Assembly: GCA_964567665.1 (NCBI GenBank)
Contig: CAZMNN010000021.1
Span: 1-45,978, forward strand
Length of the DNA stretch: 45,978 nt
From: UBA1731 sp964567665
GTDB lineage: Bacteria > Verrucomicrobiota > Kiritimatiellia > RFP12 > UBA1067
Direction: 5' to 3'
A model generated the notes under the pieces. It searched no databases, was not told the DNA's origin, and worked only from the letters and a program-made list of their open reading frames with translations. Positions 15,322 through 24,504 of the stretch are shown one piece after another; the first letter of the stretch is position 1; each line of letters opens with the position of its first letter. A program made the translations under genes and the position numbers.

Positions 15322-15351
15322 CCCCCCTTGCAAACTTGCCGTAGGGGGGTT
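15320..15351. repeat. inverted repeat between divergent tRNA-Glu and rplM promoters
   Basis: AACCCCCC (15320-15327) and GGGGGGTT (15344-15351) are perfect complements separated by 16 nt. The left arm overlaps the -35 of tRNA-Glu and the right arm overlaps the -35 of rplM. Such placement suits an operator for a protein controlling both promoters. Confidence 0.6.
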
Positions 15352-15378
15352 GACCTCAGGCCTCCGATATGGTTTAAT
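15350..15378 (+). promoter_or_regulatory. promoter of rplM-rpsI
   Basis: TTGACC (15350-15355), 17-bp spacer, TTTAAT (15373-15378). The leader is about 95 nt and contains a small CCCCG/CGGGG hairpin around 15437-15449, where autoregulation by a ribosomal protein could act. Confidence 0.65.
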
Positions 15379-15480
15379 ACACCTTTCAAGCCGCATCGGG
15401 TGATGAAGTCGGTGAGGCTGTTGCAACGGACAAAACCCCGTTTCGGGGACAAAGCCACAAGACAAAAAGGAAAGAAAGCA

Positions 15481-15915
15481 ATGCTGCAGAAATCAACTCG
15501 CGGCCAGAACCCCGGCGACAACCGGAAGTGGTATCTGGTTGACGCGAAGGATCAGGTGCTCGGCCGTCTCGCCGTCCTGATCGCCAACAAACTCCGTGCG
15601 AAGGATTCGCCGAACTTCGATCCGTCGGTCGATCAGGGCGCTTTCGTCGTCGTGACAAACGCCGCCAAGGTGAAGCTCACCGGCAAGAAGGAGGAGCAGA
15701 AGGACTATCAGCGCTACTCCGGATACCGGGATGGCCTCAAGCACTTCACGGCCGCCGAGATGCGCGCCTCCCATCCTGACCGCATGATCAAGGAAGCGGT
15801 CTGGGGGATGCTTCCCAAGAACAACATTGCGCGCAAGATGATGACGCGTGTCAAGGTCTTCGCTGGCCCTGAGCACACCCATGCCGCGCAGAAGCCCGAA
15901 ACCATCACACTTTAA
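15481..15915 (+). CDS. rplM: 50S ribosomal protein uL13
   Basis: A 144-residue large-subunit protein. The family signatures WYLVDAKDQVLGRLA near the start, KKEEQKDYQRYSGY in the middle and AVWGMLPKNNIARKMM toward the C-terminus are clear. I place the start at ATG 15481, 9 nt after an AAGGAAAG; an in-frame upstream extension lies before and within the promoter and cannot be coding. It forms the usual rplM-rpsI pair, 17 nt apart. Confidence 0.96.
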   Translation: MLQKSTRGQNPGDNRKWYLVDAKDQVLGRLAVLIANKLRAKDSPNFDPSVDQGAFVVVTNAAKVKLTGKKEEQKDYQRYSGYRDGLKHFTAAEMRASHPDRMIKEAVWGMLPKNNIARKMMTRVKVFAGPEHTHAAQKPETITL

Positions 15916-15932
15916 GGGGAGACCGACAAGCT

Positions 15933-16334
15933 ATGGCTACCAAGAAGATCATCTCTGCCGGCACCGGCCGTCGCAAGACCGCCGTTGCGCGTGTCACCCT
16001 CGTTGAAGGCAAGGGTGAGTGGACCGTCAACCGCGAACCGCTTGAGGCGTACATCACGTCCGAGGCTCTCCGCGACTACCTCAAGCAGCCGATCGCCATC
16101 TCCGGCTACGACATCTCCACGACGGACGTTGTGGTGTTTGCGAAGGGCGGCGGAGTGTCCGGTCAGGCCGGCGCGATTCGCCACGGTCTCGCCCGTGCGT
16201 TGGTTGAGGCGGACGCCAATCTGCGCGCCGCTCTCAAGAAAGCTGGATGCATGACCCGCGACAGCCGCATGAAGGAGCGCAAGAAACCCGGTCAGCCGGG
16301 CGCCCGCAAGCGCTTCCAGTTCTCGAAGCGTTAA
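15933..16334 (+). CDS. rpsI: 30S ribosomal protein uS9
   Basis: A 133-residue small-subunit protein. GTGRRKTAVARV at the N-terminus, the central GGGVSGQAGAIRHGLARAL and the invariant C-terminal KRFQFSKR, whose tail reaches the P-site tRNA, are all present. AAGGGGAG precedes the ATG. It is the second gene of the rplM operon, and the helicase at 16425 follows on the same strand. Confidence 0.97.
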   Translation: MATKKIISAGTGRRKTAVARVTLVEGKGEWTVNREPLEAYITSEALRDYLKQPIAISGYDISTTDVVVFAKGGGVSGQAGAIRHGLARALVEADANLRAALKKAGCMTRDSRMKERKKPGQPGARKRFQFSKR

Positions 16335-16424
16335 TGCTTGGCATGGCGGTTGGCGGTGTGCATGGGGCTTCCCTCGCTTAGCGGAAGTCCAGCAGCCGCC
16401 GACCGTCGGCCATCTATACAAGAT

Positions 16425-18362
16425 ATGGCTTTTGGTTTCATCGGAAAACTGCTGTCGAAGATCGCAGGCAGGAAGGATTCCGCCAAGCCCCAGAAGAAGC
16501 AGGCGGAACAGGGCGGAAACGGTCGAGGCAGGCATGGTCGGCGGGGTCGTCATGCCAAGGGAGGTGCAGACAAGCCGAAAGACGCCTCCAAGGAAGCTCA
16601 GCCGCAGAATGCGCAGCGCAGACAGCCGAAGGCCGGCGGTCAGAGGGATCGCGTACGCGACGGCGCACGGGATGGCTCAAGGAACCGCAAGGAAGTATCC
16701 CGCACAGAGCGTCGCCGCGATCGCGGTGCGCGTACGGAGCATCGCGCCGGCGGTGCTCCCGTGAATACGGCGGCGAACGAGATGCGTCCGGGCGGGAGCG
16801 TGTCGCCGGAGGAGCGCACAAAGCGTCAGGCCGCCCATGCCGCATGGTCGATTGACCAGTTTGTCGTCGAGCCGGTTGAAGGCAAGAGGCGATTCCACGA
16901 TTTCAATCTTCCGTCCGAGGTGATGCACGGCATTGCCGACCTTGGGTTCCAGTACTGCACCGAGATACAGGCGCTGTCGCTCCAGAACGCGCTTGACGGA
17001 AAGAACATTGCGGGGAAGGCGCAGACGGGGTCGGGAAAGACCGCTGCGTTCCTCGTGGCGATACTCACACGCTACCTGCGCACCCCGGATCAGCGGGCGC
17101 AGAAGTGCGGATGCCCCCGCGCGCTTGTGATTGCGCCCACACGTGAACTCGTGATTCAGATATGCAAGGATGCCGACGCCATCGGCAAGTACTGCGATCT
17201 CCGTTCGCTGGCCGTGTACGGCGGAATGGACTACGACAGGCAGAGAAGCGAACTGCAGGAGTCCCCGGTGGATCTCCTTGTCGCGACGCCTGGACGTCTG
17301 CTCGATTTCTGCAACCAGCATGTGATAGACCTGAACAAGGTCGATACGCTCGTCATCGACGAGGCGGACAGGATGCTTGACATGGGGTTCATTCCCGATG
17401 TGCGCCGCATAATGGGACGTCTGCCCACGAAGGACAGGCGCACGACGATGCTCTATTCTGCGACACTCACCGACAGCGTGATGGAATTGGCGTCTCAGTG
17501 GATGGATGAGCCTGTTCGCGCCGAAGTCGGCAGCGACCACAACGCCACGGACACTGTGAGGCAGGTGGTGTATGTCGTTCGGGCCGAAGACAAGTTCAAG
17601 GTTCTCTTCAACCATATTGCGCTTCATCCCGAAGCAAGGGCGATCGTGTTCTGCAACCGCAAGTCGACGACGGAGGATGTCTACGAGTCTCTGAAGCGCC
17701 GCGGGGTTTCCTGCGAGATGCTTTCCGGCGACGTAAACCAGAACCGCCGTCTCCGCACCCTTGAGGAGTTCCGCAACGGAAAGGTCAAGATCGTTGTCGC
17801 GACTGATGTCGCCGGACGCGGAATACATGTTGACGACATCGAATACGTCATCAACTTCGACTTCCCGTACGAACCGGACGACTATGTGCACCGCATCGGC
17901 CGCACGGGACGCGCCGGAAACACCGGGATTGCGATTTCGTTTGCGGATGAGGACGAATCCTTTGCCATCCCGGAGATTGAGGAGTACATCAAGGAACCGT
18001 TGAAGTGCACTCTTCTTCAGGATGACGATCCTCTGCTCAAGCCGCTTGAGAAGCTGGCTCGCGGACAATGTGCCGAACTGAAGCCGGTCGACGAGGCGGC
18101 AAAGGCTGCCGTCGATGCGCGAGAGGCGGTCACGGAGGAGCAGAAGGAGGCTGCGGCCGCGCTTGTCGGGCTTCGCGACGGAATGCTCGTGAAGAACGCC
18201 GCCGGCAAGGAGGGCGTAATCGCCATAAACGAGAACGATCCACTCAAGCGCAAGCTTCCGACGTTCGAGAAGGCTCTTGAGCCGAAGAAAGTCGTGGACG
18301 AGACGGATGCATATTCAAAGCCCGTAGATCAGAAAAGTCACTTCGAGGAGTGGTCTGTCTGA
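16425..18362 (+). CDS. DEAD-box RNA helicase with long basic N-terminal extension
   Basis: A 645-residue RNA helicase. The first 140 residues or so are low-complexity and strongly basic, rich in Arg, Lys, Gly and Gln, probably an RNA-binding tail. The core follows: AGKAQTGSGKTAAFLVA (Walker A), APTRELV, ATPGRLLDF, VIDEADRMLDMGF, YSATLT, ATDVAGRGIHV and HRIGRTGRAG. A further 120 residues or so after the core are acidic/alanine-rich and match nothing I know. The start at ATG 16425 is uncertain: it has no Shine-Dalgarno, and an in-frame TTG lies at 16338. The gene lies about 90 nt after rpsI, which suggests a role in ribosome assembly or translation. Confidence 0.88.
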   Translation: MAFGFIGKLLSKIAGRKDSAKPQKKQAEQGGNGRGRHGRRGRHAKGGADKPKDASKEAQPQNAQRRQPKAGGQRDRVRDGARDGSRNRKEVSRTERRRDRGARTEHRAGGAPVNTAANEMRPGGSVSPEERTKRQAAHAAWSIDQFVVEPVEGKRRFHDFNLPSEVMHGIADLGFQYCTEIQALSLQNALDGKNIAGKAQTGSGKTAAFLVAILTRYLRTPDQRAQKCGCPRALVIAPTRELVIQICKDADAIGKYCDLRSLAVYGGMDYDRQRSELQESPVDLLVATPGRLLDFCNQHVIDLNKVDTLVIDEADRMLDMGFIPDVRRIMGRLPTKDRRTTMLYSATLTDSVMELASQWMDEPVRAEVGSDHNATDTVRQVVYVVRAEDKFKVLFNHIALHPEARAIVFCNRKSTTEDVYESLKRRGVSCEMLSGDVNQNRRLRTLEEFRNGKVKIVVATDVAGRGIHVDDIEYVINFDFPYEPDDYVHRIGRTGRAGNTGIAISFADEDESFAIPEIEEYIKEPLKCTLLQDDDPLLKPLEKLARGQCAELKPVDEAAKAAVDAREAVTEEQKEAAAALVGLRDGMLVKNAAGKEGVIAINENDPLKRKLPTFEKALEPKKVVDETDAYSKPVDQKSHFEEWSV

Positions 18363-18370
18363 CGGTGATT

Positions 18371-18379
18371 TGATATAAT
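18371..18379 (+). promoter_or_regulatory. extended -10 of the acyl-ligase gene, near-leaderless
   Basis: TGA followed by TATAAT (18374-18379), 10 nt before the TTG start at 18390, with no Shine-Dalgarno between. Confidence 0.55.
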
Positions 18380-18389
18380 CATCCGCGTT

Positions 18390-20177
18390 TTGAAAACACT
18401 TTTTGAGGCATTCAAGTCCAACCGGGACACGCATCCCGACGCGACGGCGTTCATGATCGCCGTCGGAGACCGCTCCATTCCGATAAAATGGAGACAGTTT
18501 GCGGATGACATATCGGCTGTTGCGTGGGTCATCCGCAAATATGCACCGGGGGCGATCATCGGTCTTCTCGGCGAGAACTCCTACGAATGGATAACGGGTC
18601 ATGCGGCGTGTGTGTTCTCCGGTGCGACTGTTGTGCCCGTGGAGGTGACGCAGTCCGCCCAGGAGATAGCGGAGCGTCTCCGCTTCACCGGTGCGATGGT
18701 GCTGATCCACTCTGCGCTCTACGCCGAGAAGGCGAAAGAAGTGAAGGCTCTGCTTCCCGGCATCGTGATGGGGCGATTCGGCTCATTGCGCACGGACTAC
18801 TACATCGACAAGGGGCGGAAGGCTCTTGCGGCAGGCGAGACCGGTGTGTTCGACAGACCGCCGCCGGACGAAGACCGCACGGCGATGATCGTGTTCACGA
18901 GCGGAACGACATCGCGTCCGCACGGCGCGGAACTCACACTTCGCGGCATGGCTACGTTCGCCTGGTATGCGCAAAGCCAGCTTGGGATGAAGCCGGGCGA
19001 CAAGTCGCTCATGGTGCTTCCGCTTCATCACATATTCGGCGTATGCACGACCTATCTCATGCTTGCGCAGGGCGTTGCGTTGGGGGTGTGTCCTGATTTC
19101 AGGCGGCTCTACGATACGGTGGAGCGCTTCAGGGTCAACTACATATTTCTCGTGCCGGCCCTCGCCGGCATACTCGCCGACAAGATCGCGCAGCGGGCGA
19201 AGTCGGCGGAGGAGGCATTCGGTTCGCCGATAGACTGGATACTTGTCGGCGGCGCACCGTTGCCGCGCAGGGTCTACGAAAACCTCATGGCGCTTGGCGT
19301 GAAGACGCTTGGCGGGTATGGCCTCACGGAGACTACCTCTCTGTATTCAATCGCGCCCATAGCCGCCGACCCTCACGCAGGCAGTGCAGGACGCGCCTGC
19401 GATGCGTTCGGCGTGGAGACGAAGGTCTCGGATGACGGTATGCTGATGATTCGCGGCCCGAATGTGTTGAAGGGATACTACCGTGAGCCTGAACATACGG
19501 CCAAGGTGCTCTCCCCCGACGGGTGGTTCAACACCGGCGACGTGGGGCGAATAGACGAAGACGGATACGTGTGGGTAGAAGGTAGGGCATCCCGCACCAT
19601 CGTCCTTTCCTCCGGCAAGAAGGTCGCGCCGGAAGACCTGGAGGAGCGCATCCATGCGCTTCCCGGCGTCCGCGAAGTGGTCGTATCCGGCGATGGGGAG
19701 AAGCGCGAGATAAAGGCAGAGGTGTACGCGGTTGTCAACGAGGCGGCCGTGAGGCGTGAGATTGCGGATCTGAACGGACGGCTTCCGGTCTACAAGCGGA
19801 TAAAGAAGGTTGTCGTAAGGACTGAGCCGTTTCCGAGAACGGCATCAGGCAAGATACGTCTGCACGGCGAAAAACCACACCCCACGACATGTTCTCTGCC
19901 CGAACCGCCGCAGAAGAAGGCGGCGGGAACATCGTTTCTCGGACGCATTGCGAACGGGAGACGGATGAGGCTTTCGTTCATGTTCGTTGCATCGCTTGCA
20001 TTGGCGGCAGTTGCCGTTGCGGCGTTTGGCGTTGTGCCTCTGATCCTTGACCACTACGGTGTGCAGCGGTCGGCGGCACTTGATACGTTCTTCCTGTACA
20101 TTGATCTTGCCGGCGAGATGCTGCTGGGGCTTTTCGCCCTGTTGCTTGTTTTCTGGTTCAGGGAGCGCGGCAAGTGA
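18390..20177 (+). CDS. AMP-forming acyl-CoA/acyl-ACP ligase fused to a C-terminal membrane domain
   Basis: A 595-residue protein. Residues 1 to about 510 are an ANL-superfamily adenylating enzyme: phosphate loop FTSGTTSRPHGAEL (the usual Lys of the PKG triplet is His), GYGLTETTSLYS, the WFNTGDVGRIDEDGYVWVEGR hinge and PRTASGKIRL, which holds the catalytic lysine. It should activate a carboxylic acid as acyl-AMP and pass it to CoA or a carrier protein. The last 65 residues hold two hydrophobic helices (from about MRLSFMFVASLALAAV), an unusual fusion that would tether it to the membrane. The start is a TTG at 18390, 10 nt after a -10 box; an internal ATG at 18453 is the alternative. The glycosyltransferase overlaps its stop. 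Confidence 0.82.
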   Translation: MKTLFEAFKSNRDTHPDATAFMIAVGDRSIPIKWRQFADDISAVAWVIRKYAPGAIIGLLGENSYEWITGHAACVFSGATVVPVEVTQSAQEIAERLRFTGAMVLIHSALYAEKAKEVKALLPGIVMGRFGSLRTDYYIDKGRKALAAGETGVFDRPPPDEDRTAMIVFTSGTTSRPHGAELTLRGMATFAWYAQSQLGMKPGDKSLMVLPLHHIFGVCTTYLMLAQGVALGVCPDFRRLYDTVERFRVNYIFLVPALAGILADKIAQRAKSAEEAFGSPIDWILVGGAPLPRRVYENLMALGVKTLGGYGLTETTSLYSIAPIAADPHAGSAGRACDAFGVETKVSDDGMLMIRGPNVLKGYYREPEHTAKVLSPDGWFNTGDVGRIDEDGYVWVEGRASRTIVLSSGKKVAPEDLEERIHALPGVREVVVSGDGEKREIKAEVYAVVNEAAVRREIADLNGRLPVYKRIKKVVVRTEPFPRTASGKIRLHGEKPHPTTCSLPEPPQKKAAGTSFLGRIANGRRMRLSFMFVASLALAAVAVAAFGVVPLILDHYGVQRSAALDTFFLYIDLAGEMLLGLFALLLVFWFRERGK

Positions 20178-21313
20178 AAACGCTTCAACTCGTCCCGGCG
20201 ATGGAGCAGGGCGGCGTGGAGCGCGGTGTGGTGGAGGTGAACCGCGCACTTGTCGCGGCCGGATGGGAGAATGTTGTCGTTTCAGCCGGCGGCAGATTGC
20301 TGGAGCAGATTGCGGCGGATGGCGGACGCAGCGTGGTGATGGACGTAAAGTCCAAGAACCCGTTTACGTTCCTGTCGCGCAGTGCGGCGTTGCGCAGGCT
20401 GCTTGAGCGGGAACGTCCTGATGTCGTGTGTGCGCATTCTCGCGTACCGGCATGGCTGTTTCTTGCTGCAAACAGAAAGCTTGGCATCAAGTGGATTACG
20501 TTTGCGCATGGCGCAAATTCCGTTTCCGCGTATTCAAAGGTGATGACGTTCGGGGATCTGGTTGTGACGCCGTCCAACTTTATCGCCGACTATCTGAAAA
20601 CGAATTATGGCGTACCGGACGGAAAGATTCGCGTGATTCCACGTGCCATAGACCGAGAGAGATTTGATGTTGACCGGCTTGACGCGCACTTCGTCGATGC
20701 GAAGCGCACTGAATGGGGGCTTGTCGGCAGGTTCACCGTGATGGGCGTGGGCAGGATTACGCAGCTGAAGGGCTACGACACGCTGATAAGGGCGGTGAAC
20801 GAGGCAAACGCCAGAGCGATCGGCGGACGGCGGTTCAAGCTTGTGCTTGTCGGCGAAGCAGAGAAGCGGCGGAAGGATGTGGAGGTGTCTCTCCGTAGCC
20901 TCGTGAAGTCGCTTGGGATGGAGGAAGACGTTGTCTTTGCCGGAAATCAGCAGAAGATTGCAGAATGCCTTTCGCTGGCGGATGTCCTCGTATCGTCCAA
21001 CACCACGAAGCCGGAGGCGTTCGGCCGTTCAATGGCGGAGGCGCTTGCGATGGGAACTCCGGTCGTTGCAAAGGCTTTTGGCGGAGCGTTGGACATAGTG
21101 GAGGACGGCGTGAACGGTGCGCTTATCCCTGCGGAGACACCGCCCGGAAGCCTTGAAAGCGAAGCCTTCACCGATGCAATCATCAAGGTGTCCGGCATGA
21201 AGTTCGGCGATTTGAGATCCGCCGCGCTCGAAAAGTTTTCGTTTGATCTGATGATAGAGCGCACGATGCGCGTTTACCGCGAACTGACCGCGTCAAACTT
21301 TCTGCGCACGTGA
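20174..21313 (+). CDS. GT4-family glycosyltransferase
   Basis: A 379-residue GT-B fold retaining glycosyltransferase. The N-terminal LVPAMEQGGVERGV loop, the hinge PSNFIADYLKTNYGVP with VIPRAIDRERF, GRITQLKGYDTLIRA and the donor-site EX7E motif (EAFGRSMAE) place it in family 4. It transfers a sugar from a nucleotide donor to a lipid or glycan. It starts with GTG at 20174, overlapping the ligase stop (GTGA), so the two are co-translated. That suggests glycosylation and acylation of the same envelope glycan. Its 3' end overlaps pflA on the opposite strand by 40 bp. Confidence 0.88.
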   Translation: MKTLQLVPAMEQGGVERGVVEVNRALVAAGWENVVVSAGGRLLEQIAADGGRSVVMDVKSKNPFTFLSRSAALRRLLERERPDVVCAHSRVPAWLFLAANRKLGIKWITFAHGANSVSAYSKVMTFGDLVVTPSNFIADYLKTNYGVPDGKIRVIPRAIDRERFDVDRLDAHFVDAKRTEWGLVGRFTVMGVGRITQLKGYDTLIRAVNEANARAIGGRRFKLVLVGEAEKRRKDVEVSLRSLVKSLGMEEDVVFAGNQQKIAECLSLADVLVSSNTTKPEAFGRSMAEALAMGTPVVAKAFGGALDIVEDGVNGALIPAETPPGSLESEAFTDAIIKVSGMKFGDLRSAALEKFSFDLMIERTMRVYRELTASNFLRT

Positions 21314-22026
21314 GCCGTCAATTCCATCGACGGCGGCTTTACGCCGTCAAGTGAATACGGAATGCCGAGTTCCTTCCATTTGAACAGGCCAAGGGTGTGG
21401 TACGGCAGTACGTCGATCCGCTTTACGTTCCGGAGCCTGTGCAGAAAGTCCGCCGTCCGGTCGACCGTTTCGTCGTCCGAGTTTATTCCGGGCACAAGCA
21501 CGTAGCGAATCCATACCGGCTTGCCGATGTCGTTCAGAAACCTTGCGCAGTCGAGTATGTTTTCGTTTGGGCGGCCGGTGAGCCGCTCATGCGCCTTTGA
21601 ATCGATGTGCTTGATGTCGAGAAGAATCAGGTCGGTCGAATCCAGCAGTCTGCGAAACCGCGTCAGCCAATCCTCGGTGCGTGTGAACGGCTCCGCCGCC
21701 GTGTCGATGCACGTGTTTATTCCGTCGGCGCGTGCCTTCTCGAACAGTTCCGTCAGGAAGTCCATCTGGAGAAGCGGTTCTCCTCCTGATGCGGTTATTC
21801 CGCCATCCTGTCCCCAGTACGTGCGGAAACGAATCAGTTTTGCAAGGACTTCATCGGGCGTCATGGACTGAAAATCCTGCTTCGCCCAGGTGTCAGGATT
21901 GTGGCAATAGCGGCACCGGAGGTTGCAGCCGTTCAGAAAGACGATGCTGCGAACCCCCGGGCCGTCGGCGGCGGCAAACGACTCTATCGAATGCACGCGC
22001 CCATGATGCAATCCAGCGGATTCCAC
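21274..22026 (-). CDS. pflA: pyruvate formate-lyase activating enzyme (radical SAM)
   Basis: A 250-residue radical SAM enzyme that installs the glycyl radical on PflB. The cluster motif CNLRCRYC (CxxxCxxC) lies near residues 34-41, followed by the SAM-binding GGEP (GITASGGEPLLQ). DIKHIDSKAHERLTG and VLVPGIND-type motifs are standard for PflA. It starts 19 nt after the pflB stop, so the two form a minus-strand operon. The alternative, an activase for another glycyl radical enzyme, is unlikely given the neighbour. Confidence 0.95.
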   Translation of the reverse strand: MESAGLHHGRVHSIESFAAADGPGVRSIVFLNGCNLRCRYCHNPDTWAKQDFQSMTPDEVLAKLIRFRTYWGQDGGITASGGEPLLQMDFLTELFEKARADGINTCIDTAAEPFTRTEDWLTRFRRLLDSTDLILLDIKHIDSKAHERLTGRPNENILDCARFLNDIGKPVWIRYVLVPGINSDDETVDRTADFLHRLRNVKRIDVLPYHTLGLFKWKELGIPYSLDGVKPPSMELTAHVRRKFDAVSSR

Positions 22027-22045
22027 GTTTGATGGACGTCCTGGA

Positions 22046-24283
22046 TTACAGCGATGCGTGGCAGGTGCGGCTGATTACGTCGTCCTGCTGCTCCTTCGTG
22101 AGGTTGATGAACTTCACGGCGTAGCCGGATACGCGAATCGTGAAGTTTGCGTACTCCGGCTTCTCAGGATGAGCCTGGCAGTCAAGCAGTTTCTCCACGC
22201 CGAACACGTTCACGTTGAGGTGATGCGCACCCTTGGCGAAATATCCGTCAAGCACATTGACCAGATTGCTGACGCGCTCCTCCTCGGTGTTGCCGAGAGC
22301 GGAAGGATTGATCGTCTGCGTGTTCGATATGCCGTCGAGCGCGTACTCGTACGGAAGTTTCGCGACAGAGTTGAGGGAGGCGAGCAGACCGTTCTTCTCC
22401 GCGCCGTAGGAGGGGTTCGCTCCGGGCGAAAGCGGCACACCGGGGCGGCGTCCGTCCGGAAGGGCGGCCGTGGCCTTGCCGTACACGACGTTCGACGTGA
22501 TCGTGAGAATCGACGTGGTGGGTACGGCGTCGCGGTACGTGTGGTGGCGGGCCACCTTGGCCATGAACGTCTTCAGGAGCCACACCGCTATGTCGTCGGC
22601 GCGGTCATCGTCGTTTCCGTAGCGCGGGAAATCGCCTTCCGCCTTGTAGTCCACGGCGAAACCGTGTTCGTCGCGGATGATGTGCACCTTGCTGTACTTG
22701 ATTGCGCTGAGCGAATCGACAACATGGGAGAACCCTGCGATGCCGGTGGCGAAAGTGCGCTTGACGTTCGTGTCAATCAGCGCCATCTCGGCTGCCTCGT
22801 AGTAGTACTTGTCGTGCATGTAGTGGATAAGGTTGAGTGCGTTCACATACACGCCGGCAAGCCACTCCAGCGCGACGTCGTACTTCGCCATCACCTCATC
22901 GTAGTCAAGCACGTCCGACGTGACCGGACGCCACGGCGGAGCCACCTGCACCCTCGTCTTCGCATCGACGCCGCCGTTGATGGCGTAGAGAAGCGCCTTG
23001 GCGAGGTTTGCGCGGGCGCCGAAGAACTGCATCTCCTTGCCCGTCTGCGTTGCGGAGACGCAGCAGCAGATTGCGTAGTCGTCGCCCCAGACCGGGCGCA
23101 TCACGTCATCGTTCTCGTACTGGATAGAGGACGTATCGATGGAGATCTTCGAGGCGTATTCGCGGAACGGCTTCGGCAGCCGGCGGGAGTAGAGAACCGT
23201 GAGGTTCGGCTCCGGGGACGGCCCCATCGTCTCCAGGGTGTGGAGCATACGGAAGTCGTTCTTGGTGACCATGCTGCGTCCGTCGATGCCGAGGCCGCCG
23301 ACGGAGAGCGTTGCCCATACGGGGTCGCCGGAGAAGAGTTCGTTGTAGCTCTGGATGCGGGCGAAACGAACCATGCGGAGTTTCATCACCAGATGGTCAA
23401 CCAGCTCCTGCGCTCCCTTTTCATCGAGGATGCCGTTCTTGATGTCGCGCTCGATGTATATGTCGAGGAACGTGGAGATGCGGCCGATCGACATTGCTGC
23501 GCCGTTCTGCGTCTTGATTGCGGCGAGGTAGCCGAAGTACGTCCACTGGAACGCCTCCTTGGCGGTCTTGGCGGGCTGCGAGATGTCGAATCCGTAGGAC
23601 TCGGCCATCGCCTTCATCTTCTGCAGCGCCTTGATCTGCTCGGCGACTTCCTCGCGGAGGCGGATCACGTCTTCGGACATCGTGCCGTCGCCGGTATGCT
23701 TATGGTCGCGTTCCTTGGCCTTGATAAGCTCATCGATTCCGTAGAGCGCGATGCGGCGGTAGTCGCCGACGATGCGGCCGCGGCCGTAGGTGTCCGGAAG
23801 CCCCGTGAGAATCTTGTTCTTGCGGCAGGCGCGGATTTCAGGCGTGTACACGTCGAACACGCCCTGGTTGTGCGTCTTGTGGTACTTTGTGAAGATCTTG
23901 TGCAATTCGGCGGACGGCTTGTATCCGTACATTTCGCAGGCCTCTTCGGCCATGCGGATGCCGCCGTACGGCATGAACGCCCTGCGAAGCGGTGCTTCAG
24001 TCTGGAGTCCGACGACCTTCTCAAGCTCCTTGTCCAGATAGCCTGGCCCATGGGAGTCGATGTCGCTCACGACATCCGTATCCATGTCAAGAACGCCGCC
24101 CTTGTCGTGCTCCTTCTTCTGCAGCGCCTGAAGCTCGCCCCAAAGTTTTGCCGTCGCGTCCGTCGCAGGAGCGAGGAACGTCGCATCTCCATCATACGGC
24201 GTATAGTTGCGCTGAATGAAGTCCGGCACGTTTATTTCCGACTGCCACAATCCGCCGGTAAATCCTTTCCATGCGTTTTCCAT
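22046..24283 (-). CDS. pflB: formate C-acetyltransferase (pyruvate formate-lyase)
   Basis: A 745-residue glycyl radical enzyme converting pyruvate and CoA to acetyl-CoA and formate under anoxia. The active-site cysteine pair lies in ICCCVSATQTG, and the radical glycine in the near-C-terminal motif RVSGYAVKF. Length and termini match classical PflB. AAAAGGAG precedes the ATG at the normal distance. The leader is about 75 nt from a TATACT -10. This marks the cell as fermentative and oxygen-sensitive. Confidence 0.97.
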   Translation of the reverse strand: MENAWKGFTGGLWQSEINVPDFIQRNYTPYDGDATFLAPATDATAKLWGELQALQKKEHDKGGVLDMDTDVVSDIDSHGPGYLDKELEKVVGLQTEAPLRRAFMPYGGIRMAEEACEMYGYKPSAELHKIFTKYHKTHNQGVFDVYTPEIRACRKNKILTGLPDTYGRGRIVGDYRRIALYGIDELIKAKERDHKHTGDGTMSEDVIRLREEVAEQIKALQKMKAMAESYGFDISQPAKTAKEAFQWTYFGYLAAIKTQNGAAMSIGRISTFLDIYIERDIKNGILDEKGAQELVDHLVMKLRMVRFARIQSYNELFSGDPVWATLSVGGLGIDGRSMVTKNDFRMLHTLETMGPSPEPNLTVLYSRRLPKPFREYASKISIDTSSIQYENDDVMRPVWGDDYAICCCVSATQTGKEMQFFGARANLAKALLYAINGGVDAKTRVQVAPPWRPVTSDVLDYDEVMAKYDVALEWLAGVYVNALNLIHYMHDKYYYEAAEMALIDTNVKRTFATGIAGFSHVVDSLSAIKYSKVHIIRDEHGFAVDYKAEGDFPRYGNDDDRADDIAVWLLKTFMAKVARHHTYRDAVPTTSILTITSNVVYGKATAALPDGRRPGVPLSPGANPSYGAEKNGLLASLNSVAKLPYEYALDGISNTQTINPSALGNTEEERVSNLVNVLDGYFAKGAHHLNVNVFGVEKLLDCQAHPEKPEYANFTIRVSGYAVKFINLTKEQQDDVISRTCHASL

Positions 24284-24362
24284 GGTATTATTGCTCCTTT
24301 TCGATTTTTAATGCTTATTTTTATATTCTTTCTACAGAATTATCTTCAAAAGAATGGCGCAT

Positions 24363-24391
24363 AGTATACTATTTCCGCACGGCGAACACAA
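24363..24391 (-). promoter_or_regulatory. promoter of pflB-pflA
   Basis: On the minus strand: TTGTGT (24391-24386), 17-bp spacer, TATACT (24368-24363). The -10 lies inside the palindrome AGTATACT. The pair GTTAG/CTAAC (24399-24403, 24410-24414) lies just upstream and could be an operator, but it is short. Confidence 0.6.
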
Positions 24392-24443
24392 GCGAATAGT
24401 TAGTTATTTCTAACACATCGCAGGGTCTGTGTCCTATCATTTT

Positions 24444-24464
24444 GCGCAAGGCTTGAAATTGCGC
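24444..24464. repeat. short inverted repeat upstream of the carrier-protein promoter
   Basis: GCGCAA (24444-24449) and TTGCGC (24459-24464) are complementary with a 9-nt spacer, centred about 35 bp before the -10 hexamer of the carrier-protein gene. The arms are only 6 bp, so this may be chance. Confidence 0.35.
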
Positions 24465-24484
24465 CGCATATGTACATCCTTTTG

Positions 24485-24493
24485 TGATATAAT
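24485..24493 (+). promoter_or_regulatory. extended -10 of the acyl carrier protein gene, near-leaderless
   Basis: TGA followed by TATAAT (24488-24493), 11 nt before the ATG, with no Shine-Dalgarno. Confidence 0.65.
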
Positions 24494-24504
24494 CAAGCGC
24501 AGTT

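Noticed and set aside
16415..16425. TATACA as a -10 box for the second DEAD-box helicase
   Set aside because: It lies only 4 nt before the ATG, so transcription would start inside the start codon, and there is no -35.
22058..24364. A 768-codon open frame on the plus strand opposite pflB
   Set aside because: It mirrors the codon bias of pflB, has no family motif and a composition rich in Val, Arg and His typical of antisense shadows.
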